DNA from: Prescottella subtropica
GTDB lineage: Bacteria > Actinomycetota > Actinomycetes > Mycobacteriales > Mycobacteriaceae
Assembly (NCBI RefSeq): GCF_005434945.1
Contig: NZ_SKCH01000031.1
Span: 1 to 38,746, forward strand
Length of the DNA: 38,746 bases
Direction of reading: 5' to 3'
The position numbers and the translations under genes were made by a program. Positions 32,540 to 38,746 of the stretch are shown one piece after another. Positions within the stretch are counted from its first letter, which is position 1; each line of letters begins with the position of its first letter. Below the pieces are notes generated by a model. The model did not search any database, was not told the origin of the DNA, and saw only the letters and a list, made by a program, of their open reading frames with translations.

Positions 32540-33115
32540 CTACTTCGCTTTCACCGCCGCCTTCGCGGCCTGCTTGAACTCGCGCACCTCGAGCAGGCTC
32601 TGCCGGTCGACGACGTCGGCGATCGAGCGACGCGCCCCGTCGTCGCCGTAGGTACCGGCAGCCTCCCGCCAGCCGTCCGGCTGGACGCCACACTGTTTAC
32701 CCAGGAGCGCCAGGAAGATCCGTGCCTTCTGATCCCCGTAACCGGGCAGCGCCTTCAACCGCTTCAACACGTCCGTGCCGGACGGGTTCCCGGACGTCCA
32801 GAGCGCGGCGGCGTCCCCGTCGTAATGGTCGACGAGATACCCGCACAGCGCCTGGATACGTCCGCCCATCGACTTCGGAAACCGGTGCACGGCAGGCGTT
32901 TGCGCGCACACGGCGACGAAATCGTCCGGGTTCATCGCGGCGATCGCGTGCACGTCGAGGCCGCCGAGACGGTCGTGGAGTTTCTTGGGGCCGGCGAACG
33001 CCGTCTCCATCGGCACCTGCTAGTCGAGGAGCATCCCGATGAGCAGCGCGAGCGGGTCCGACGCCAGCAGCGCGTCCGAGTCCGGATCACCGACGAGATT
33101 CAACGTGAGTGCCAT
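32540..33115 (-). pseudogene. HhH-GPD base-excision repair glycosylase gene interrupted by an amber codon
   Basis: The full reading frame from the ATG at 33115 to the stop at 32540 is 192 codons and matches the short HhH-GPD-type repair protein of actinobacteria. The N-terminus reads MALTLNLVGDPDSDALL, continuing to LLIGMLLD, then codon 32 is TAG (33022-33020), then QVPMETAFAGPKK follows in the same frame. Relatives have DQQVPMETAF, so the TAG replaces a glutamine codon (CAG to TAG, one base). The rest is intact, with the helix-hairpin-helix/GPD region around LKALPGYGDQKARIFLALL. A shorter protein could start at the internal GTG (33016) or ATG (33010), lacking the first 33-35 residues. The 5' end overlaps the upstream membrane-protein gene by 29 bp. 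Confidence 0.8.
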
Positions 33116-34442
33116 GCTCCCGATCCTGCCATCCGCGGGGCGTGGACGGTCGCCGCCACAGCGCGACGACGGCGACGACACCCACCGTGATCACGATCGT
33201 CGCCGCCAGCGCCTCGAGCCAGTGCCCGAACATCGTCGGCTCGTCGACGGCCGGGATGGACGCGAGTGCCGCGAACACGGCGACGACGGCGATCGCGCCC
33301 GCCGCGACCGTCCACGCCTGCGCCAGCCGGGAATGCCGGCTGCCCCGCTGTTCGGCGCTGCGCAGCAGGGCCCGCTCGATCGCCCGCGTCGCCTCCCCCA
33401 GTTCCCGATCGAGGACGTCCATCTCCGCGGACAACCGGCGCACCAGCAGGGTCCGCAACTGGGCCGGCGACATCCGGGTAGCCGCGACCCCGTCGTGCCG
33501 CGCCTCGGTGACCAACAGGATCCGCTCCATCCGCCGCGCCTGCACGGATTCGACGTCGTTCAACGCGTCGATCAGGCGTCCGTCGTCGAGCGGATCCGGT
33601 GCCCGCAGATGGTCGAGGACCAGCCGGTAGTCCATCGCGTGCCGCGCACGGACCGCGACCCACGGCACCAGCGCCCCGATCATCTCGGTCACCCCGAACA
33701 CGTCGTGGTCGTGTTCCGCCGCAACAGCTTCGATGTCGAACACGATCGCCCCGGCATCCTCCCGGACTGCGACACCCGCCCCCGACCGTGCCGGTGACGA
33801 CGCCAGAAGGACACCGTCCCAGCACCATCCGGCACCGTCCGTACCGGCGTCCTCGATCCGGCGCCGCACCTGACGGCCACCGTCCGCGCACACCCCGATC
33901 GCCAACCCGGCACAGGAACGTTCGTGCCCGGTATCGGCGAACGACTCCGCCACCGACACGGTCGGCAGCGGCGGATCGGCGTCCGGGAAGACGTCGCACA
34001 GCCGGTCGGTGACGGACAGCCCGAACGGCGCCAGGAAGCGGTCCACGAGAGCCCCGATGCGGTCGTGATCCCAGTCGACGACGCCCGCCACCGGTTCCTC
34101 GGCCCACGACTCGCACGCGAGCACCGCCCCCTGACCGGGCACCGTCCACAACGACAGGCACTGTCCTTCCGGGCCGACATACACTGCCGTCGAACCACTT
34201 TCGAGAGTCAGATCGGCACCGGTCACGGAGACGCGCACCGCGACCGGATCGGCTCGCAACGTCACACTCGCACGATCGCACCGCGACGCGGGCAGGAACA
34301 GCCGCGGCACGGGCTCGCCACCGGCATCCGGGTCGGCCGGGATCCCCTGGACGTCCAACGCGAGCAGGAACACGTCGTACACACCCGACCGTTCGGCCAC
34401 AGCACTCACCACTTCCGGCTCCACCGCGCCCCGGCACGGCAC
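33087..34442 (-). CDS. Unrecognised protein with two C-terminal transmembrane segments
   Basis: A protein of about 451 residues whose family I do not recognise. The first two-thirds is soluble, mixed alpha/beta in character, with several cysteines (RLCDVFPDADPP, ERSCAGLAIGVC). A central helix-rich segment (MDYRLVLDHLRAPD to RRLSAEMDVLDRELGEATRAIERALLRSAEQRG) is probably coiled coil. The end carries two hydrophobic helices, WTVAAGAIAVVAVFAALASI and ALAATIVITVGVVAVVALW, and a basic tail. The helical stalk plus two terminal TM helices recalls CorA-like topology, but no GMN signature is present. The start is uncertain: GTG at 34442 is used, while reading continues upstream without a good start. 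The 3' end overlaps the broken glycosylase gene. It is divergent from the Old Yellow Enzyme gene. Confidence 0.6.
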   Translation of the reverse strand: MPCRGAVEPEVVSAVAERSGVYDVFLLALDVQGIPADPDAGGEPVPRLFLPASRCDRASVTLRADPVAVRVSVTGADLTLESGSTAVYVGPEGQCLSLWTVPGQGAVLACESWAEEPVAGVVDWDHDRIGALVDRFLAPFGLSVTDRLCDVFPDADPPLPTVSVAESFADTGHERSCAGLAIGVCADGGRQVRRRIEDAGTDGAGWCWDGVLLASSPARSGAGVAVREDAGAIVFDIEAVAAEHDHDVFGVTEMIGALVPWVAVRARHAMDYRLVLDHLRAPDPLDDGRLIDALNDVESVQARRMERILLVTEARHDGVAATRMSPAQLRTLLVRRLSAEMDVLDRELGEATRAIERALLRSAEQRGSRHSRLAQAWTVAAGAIAVVAVFAALASIPAVDEPTMFGHWLEALAATIVITVGVVAVVALWRRPSTPRGWQDREHGTHVESRR

Positions 34443-34514
34443 TGTGGCCGGAGTATCGCAGATCTCCCACCGCAGCGCCTCGTACGATCGACTCCCCCAC
34501 CGAAAGGCACCACC

Positions 34515-35576
34515 GTGACGCTGTTCTCCCCCTGCACCCTCGGCTCCCTCGAACTCCCGAACCGCATCGTCATGGCACCCATGACCCGCAGCCGCTCCCC
34601 GCACGGCGTCGCTACCGCCGACCAGGCCGAGTACTACCGGCAGCGGGCGAGCGCCGGCCTCATCGTCACCGAGGGCTCCCAGGTGAGTGTCGCCGGCGGG
34701 GGCGGCTATCCGTTCACCCCCGGCATCCACACCGACGAACAACAGCGGGGGTGGGCCGATGTCACCGACGCCGTCCACGCGGCCGGTGGCCGAATCTTCC
34801 TGCAACTCTGGCATGTCGGACGTCTGGGCCACCCGGACGCGACCCCGGTGGCGCCGTCCGCGATCCGCGCGAACGCCGATGTCCTCACCGCCGACGGCAT
34901 GCACCCGGCCCCGATGCCGCGCGCCCTGGACATCGACGAGATCTCCGGTGTCGTCACCGAATTCACTGCCTCCGCCGTCCGCGCCCGGGACGCCGGCTTC
35001 GACGGTGTGGAGATCCACGGGGCCAACGGCTATCTGTTCGACCAGTTCCTGCAGAGCGGCAGCAACACCCGCACCGACGCCTACGGCGGCACACCCGAGA
35101 ATCGCGTCCGACTGCTGCTCGCTGTCGCCGAATCGCTCGTCGACGTGTGGGGTGCGGGACGCGTCGGCGTCCGGATCGCCCCCGGCGGCACCCTCGGTGA
35201 CGTGTCCGACGCCGACCCGGTCGAGACGTTCGGTACCGCCGCCCGCGCCCTCGACGCTCTCGACCTGGCGTACGTCCACGTCGTGGAGACCTCCCGCATG
35301 GGCGGCAACCCGGCCCTCGACGCGGTCGGCGGCGCCACCGCACTGGTCCGCGGTGAGTTCACCGGGACCGTCGTCACCAACTGCGGTTACGACGCCGCAT
35401 CCGCCGACGCCGTCCTGCGCTCCGGCGGCGCCGACCTGGTGTCGTTCGGACGCCCGTTCATCGCGAACCCGGATCTTCCGGAACGACTCCGGGCGGGCGC
35501 GGAACTGCAGCGGGCCCACTATTCGACGTTCTACGGCGGCGGCGCCGAAGGCTATCTGGATTTCGCGACGCTGTAG
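34515..35576 (+). CDS. Old Yellow Enzyme-family NAD(P)H:flavin alkene reductase
   Basis: A 353-residue FMN-dependent ene-reductase that reduces activated C=C bonds (enones, nitro compounds and similar). The barrel starts with LELPNRIVMAPMTRSRS. The substrate-binding pair His168/Asn171 and proton donor Tyr173 lie in HGANGYLFDQF, and FMN-phosphate-binding motifs SFGRPFIANPDL and TNCGYDAASAD are near the C-terminus. The GTG at 34515 follows AAAGG. It stands alone, divergent from the two-TM protein and convergent with the aminotransferase; a bidirectional hairpin follows. The natural substrate is not deducible. Confidence 0.94.
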   Translation: MTLFSPCTLGSLELPNRIVMAPMTRSRSPHGVATADQAEYYRQRASAGLIVTEGSQVSVAGGGGYPFTPGIHTDEQQRGWADVTDAVHAAGGRIFLQLWHVGRLGHPDATPVAPSAIRANADVLTADGMHPAPMPRALDIDEISGVVTEFTASAVRARDAGFDGVEIHGANGYLFDQFLQSGSNTRTDAYGGTPENRVRLLLAVAESLVDVWGAGRVGVRIAPGGTLGDVSDADPVETFGTAARALDALDLAYVHVVETSRMGGNPALDAVGGATALVRGEFTGTVVTNCGYDAASADAVLRSGGADLVSFGRPFIANPDLPERLRAGAELQRAHYSTFYGGGAEGYLDFATL

Positions 35577-35583
35577 ACGCGTC

Positions 35584-35615
35584 GGGCCGGGCATCCACGA
35601 TCGGATGCCCGGCCC
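35584..35615. terminator. Bidirectional terminator between the OYE and aminotransferase genes
   Basis: GGGCCGGGCATCC (35584-35596) and GGATGCCCGGCCC (35603-35615) form a perfect 13-bp stem with a six-base loop, between two converging gene ends. Confidence 0.88.
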
Positions 35616-35630
35616 CTGCGTCGATCCGGG

Positions 35631-36935
<1,305 letters not shown>

Positions 36936-36970
36936 TCACCGACACGACCGGTCGGGGAGGGGAAGAAATA

Positions 36971-37060
36971 GGGGACCCCGCGCACCCGGCAGAGCCCGTT
37001 GACCCTTGCTGCCTTCCGGCCCTGGGGGAGTTCACAGGATGCGCGCCGCGCGGGATCCGC
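36971..37060 (-). ncRNA. ffs: Signal recognition particle RNA, small bacterial (4.5S) type
   Basis: On the minus strand the conserved apical domain CCAGGGCCGGAAGGCAGCAA is present, the hallmark of SRP RNA (GGAA tetraloop and Ffh-binding internal loops). The ends pair: GGATCCCGCGC near the 5' end with GCGCGGGGTCCC near the 3' end. A -10 box TACACT (37071-37066) lies about 6 bases before the proposed 5' end at 37060. The length is about 90 nt; ends are approximate. The RNA forms SRP with Ffh for co-translational membrane targeting. Confidence 0.93.
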
Positions 37061-37156
37061 CTACGAGTGTAACCACACCCACGGGCACATACGTGACGCG
37101 CCCCTCCGAACCCCCGGTTTGGCATTCCGGACCCTCGACCCGGTATGCTCCTCCAC

Positions 37157-37244
37157 GGAGGATTCGCCTAGTGGCCTATGGCGCTCGCCTGGAACGCGGG
37201 TTGGGTTAACGCCCTCAGGGGTTCAAATCCCCTATCCTCCGCCA
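37157..37244 (+). tRNA. tRNA-Ser (anticodon GGA)
   Basis: An 88-nt class II tRNA with encoded CCA. The acceptor stem GGAGGAT pairs with ATCCTCC, the T-arm is GGGGTTCAAATCCCC, and a long variable arm is present as expected for serine. The anticodon loop CTGGAAC places GGA at 37191-37193, reading UCC/UCU serine codons. A -10-like TATGCT lies at 37144-37149, seven bases before the tRNA. Confidence 0.95.
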
Positions 37245-37248
37245 ACGG

Positions 37249-37290
37249 GAAACGCCCGTGACCAGCACACAAGCTGGTCACGGGCGTTTC
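37249..37290 (+). terminator. Terminator after tRNA-Ser
   Basis: GAAACGCCCGTGACCAGC (37249-37266) and its exact complement (37273-37290) form an 18-bp stem with loop acacaa, starting four bases after the tRNA CCA end, followed by tcatt. Confidence 0.88.
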
Positions 37291-37427
37291 TCATTCCCGG
37301 CCATGCAACAAGATATGCAATAGCGGCGCTCCAACAGGCAGCCGAGGCTTCTTGGGGGATCCCCCGGAAAGATGGTCGTCGTGGGCGCAAGACCGTGGCC
37401 ACGGGGCGGAGAGTGAGGAGTGCTCTG

Positions 37428-37661
37428 GTGGTCAACGAGCGACTGTTCGACGACGACACATTCCTCAAGGCCGGGGAAACGATGCCGGCACCACACTCGA
37501 CGGGCGTGCTCCTCGGCAGACTGCGACTGCTCCCCACGGACGACGCGACCAGGCGAGCCGGAATCCGGGCATGGCTCGCGGTGAACGAGCCGTCCCCTGC
37601 CCTGGTGCGGAGTCTGCGGCGTCGCGGGTACGGGGACCTGATCGACGAACCCGGGGGGTGA
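37428..37661 (+). CDS. Small hypothetical protein (77 aa)
   Basis: A short frame from GTG 37428 with a good ribosome binding site (GAGGAG at 37415-37420). The product starts MVNERLFDDDTFLKAGETMP, with a basic C-terminal half (RRAGIRAWLAVN, LVRSLRRRGYGDLIDE). No family is recognised. Coding evidence is limited to the ribosome binding site and a sensible composition. It lies just beyond tRNA-Ser in what looks like remnant mobile DNA, so it may be a leftover of an integrated element. Confidence 0.4.
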   Translation: MVNERLFDDDTFLKAGETMPAPHSTGVLLGRLRLLPTDDATRRAGIRAWLAVNEPSPALVRSLRRRGYGDLIDEPGG

Positions 37662-37981
37662 GTGGTGAGACGTCCACGGTGAACGTCTCGATCATCTTGT
37701 TGCTGTCAACAAATTGGTCGTGAGCTGCGGCGATCTGCGCGGCAAGAGAGGGTCGCGGTGAACCTCTGTGTCAACGCTGCCCCCAAGTTCGGGGGCAGCG
37801 TTGACCAGGGCGAAGTCGACGCGGTGGGAGATGCTCACGGGATCCCGTAAGAACTCCACTGACAGCGAGAACATGACCCTGACCAGCCACGTTCCCGGTG
37901 CCGGGAACCTTCTTGCCGACGCCGGCAAGAAGGCCGGGCGCATCAACCACGGGTGTAACGCCAGTGGTTGCCCACGGCTGG
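37662..37981. other. Gene-free stretch with a cluster of hairpins
   Basis: About 320 bp with no convincing gene. It contains five inverted repeats: GAGACGT/ACGTCTC (37667-37689); TTGTTG/CAACAA (37697-37712); a perfect 14-bp stem TCAACGCTGCCCCC with its complement (37771-37784/37791-37804); GTTCCCGG/CCGGGAAC (37891-37908); and CTTCTTGCCG/CGGCAAGAAG (37909-37932). The last two are directly adjacent. The 37771 hairpin looks like a terminator; the function of the others is unknown. Confidence 0.65.
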
Positions 37982-38425
37982 TTAGGCAGCGGGCAGGGTG
38001 CCTGTGAGCTTGTCGAGGAGCTCCTGCACCTCGTTGTCGACGTCCGCCTTGGTGTGCACGACGACGTCGGCCGTCATGGGAGCAGCTATTCCGTGCAGCT
38101 TCACGATCGAATCGACCACACCGCGCGCGGCCGCGATCAGCTGCGACTTCCCCATGAGCTGGCCTTCCGCGTCCGCGGTGTCGAGAGCCTGGATGGTGCG
38201 CCGGTACAGGTCGTCGTAGCGGGCCGACATCAACTGTCGGTACTCCTCGACCGTCTCCCCCTCCACACGGGCGAGGAGACGGGACACGGCCCGGTGCGCG
38301 GTGCCGCGACCGGTATAACCCCACGCGTCCGCGACCTCGTCCCACGTCCGGCCGTCCCGGCGGTCCTGGAGTGCCCCGACAGCACGCATCCGGTCGTCGA
38401 TGTCCTTGGGGGTCAGGCTGCTCAT
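37982..38425 (-). CDS. Phage-type DNA-binding protein, terminase small subunit-like
   Basis: A 147-residue protein. The N-terminal half holds a helix-turn-helix (LQDRRDGRTWDEVADAWGYTGRGTAHRAVSRLL, about 18-50). Then comes a helical segment ALDTADAEGQLMGKSQLIAAARGVVDSIVKLHGI, ending in the KLHGIAAP-type motif seen in small terminase and similar phage DNA-binding proteins. The tail is acidic. The ATG at 38425 has AGGAG seven bases upstream. A large terminase gene does not follow; the downstream DNA is the hairpin-rich gene-free stretch. I infer a prophage or integrated-element remnant next to tRNA-Ser. Assignment to terminase is tentative. Confidence 0.5.
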   Translation of the reverse strand: MSSLTPKDIDDRMRAVGALQDRRDGRTWDEVADAWGYTGRGTAHRAVSRLLARVEGETVEEYRQLMSARYDDLYRRTIQALDTADAEGQLMGKSQLIAAARGVVDSIVKLHGIAAPMTADVVVHTKADVDNEVQELLDKLTGTLPAA

Positions 38426-38516
38426 GTGTGGCTCCTGGGGTGGTTGACCGGCCCGCTGGAGGGGTGAGCGCGGGGCACGTTCGAGTCTATCGGCGGACGG
38501 GCGAGTGAGCGGGGTC

Positions 38517-38577
38517 GTGTTAGCCGCCTTTGTGTTAGCCGGTTGCCGGGGTTTGAGAGTGACATCTCGTCACTCTC
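38517..38577. promoter_or_regulatory. Repeat-containing intergenic region upstream of the terminase-like gene
   Basis: The direct repeat GTGTTAGCCG occurs at 38517-38526 and 38532-38541. An inverted repeat GAGAGTGA (38555-38562) / TCACTCTC (38570-38577) follows. These could be operators for the genes on either side; nothing else is seen between 38426 and 38657. Confidence 0.4.
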
Positions 38578-38657
38578 TACCCGGTGGGGGTGCTGGCGCG
38601 AGGGGGGCGCGTAGGTGCCAGGCCGGAACTTGTCAAGGTGAATGAGTCCAACGGGTG

Positions 38658-38746
38658 TTACGCGGCGGCCTGATCCGGGCGGGAGACGACCGCGTCGCCG
38701 TGTGCGGGCGGCTTGTTGATCCAGGCGTCCGCCGGGAGGTCCAGGA
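38658..38746 (-). CDS. C-terminus of an unrecognised protein (partial)
   Basis: The last 28 residues of a minus-strand gene running in from the right, reading LDLPADAWINKPPAHGDAVV and then SRPDQAAA before a TAA at 38658-38660. The composition and codon use look like real coding sequence for this genome, whereas the other two frames give basic, unlikely peptides. No family can be named from so short a piece. Its location suggests it belongs to the same remnant element as the terminase-like gene. Confidence 0.45.
   Translation of the reverse strand, partial: LDLPADAWINKPPAHGDAVVSRPDQAAA

Noticed and set aside
34443-35594. N-terminal extension of the two-TM protein over the Old Yellow Enzyme gene
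   Set aside because: The extension is antisense to a canonical OYE; the real start must be downstream of about 34500.
37157-37244. Second copy of the tRNA-Ser 3' end as an attachment site inside the window
   Set aside because: No other copy of the T-arm/acceptor sequence was found by eye; any attR must lie beyond the right edge.
36999-37427. Open frame through the SRP RNA, tRNA-Ser and terminator
   Set aside because: It crosses two RNA genes; only the last part from the GTG at 37428, with its ribosome binding site, is kept as a possible small gene.

Overview
The window is high-G+C DNA from a mycolic-acid actinobacterium, most likely Rhodococcus or a close relative. The evidence is very high GC third positions, frequent GTG/TTG starts, an mce-type yrbE gene, and a backbone in the same order as M. 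tuberculosis Rv3715c-Rv3722c: recR, ybaB, an SRPBCC protein, a FAD oxidoreductase plus CFA-type methyltransferase pair, dnaX, and a Rv3722c-type aspartate aminotransferase. These are followed by the SRP RNA gene and a tRNA-Ser. Genus and synteny are recalled from knowledge of these families, not from a search.

Layout. Positions 1-110: the end of an IS3-family insertion sequence. 150-4732: a lipid-import/activation cluster (enoyl-CoA hydratase, acyl-CoA ligase, YrbEA permease on the minus strand) divergent from a double-domain TetR regulator resembling Mce3R. The IS lies where yrbEB and the mce genes would be expected. 4743-6443: a RES/Xre-type toxin-antitoxin pair with a four-half-site operator, bracketed on both sides by a repeat of about 150 bp. 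6442-11589: a divergon with a GntR regulator, an acyl-CoA dehydrogenase, an aldehyde dehydrogenase and two MpaB/DUF2236 haem-oxygenase-like proteins around a palindromic operator. 11583-16931: LysR/EamA exporter, a DUF559-type nuclease-fold protein, NDH-2 and a second LysR. 16932-23041: recR, ybaB, SRPBCC, an orphan peptide/solute-binding lipoprotein, and the FAD oxidoreductase plus methyltransferase pair. 23055-24192: an epoxide-hydrolase-like gene bracketed by two near-identical palindromes. 24249-29537: fadB and fadA, with a KstR-type site upstream, and a Tat-exported amidase. 29708-36923: dnaX, a secreted protein, a DNA-repair glycosylase gene broken by an amber codon, an unknown two-TM protein, an Old Yellow Enzyme, and the aminotransferase. 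36971-38746: SRP RNA, tRNA-Ser(GGA), then a gene-poor, hairpin-rich region with a small-terminase-like gene, which reads as a remnant of an element integrated at the tRNA.

Most metabolic genes here handle fatty acyl or other lipid substrates: import (YrbE), activation (FadD), beta-oxidation (Ech, ACAD, FadA/FadB), aldehyde oxidation, and lipid methylation. The most notable parts are the toxin-antitoxin cassette (flanking repeats, four-half-site operator, Ser-to-Cys change in the toxin), the MpaB-ALDH-ACAD divergon, the dispersed palindrome families, and the amber-interrupted glycosylase gene.
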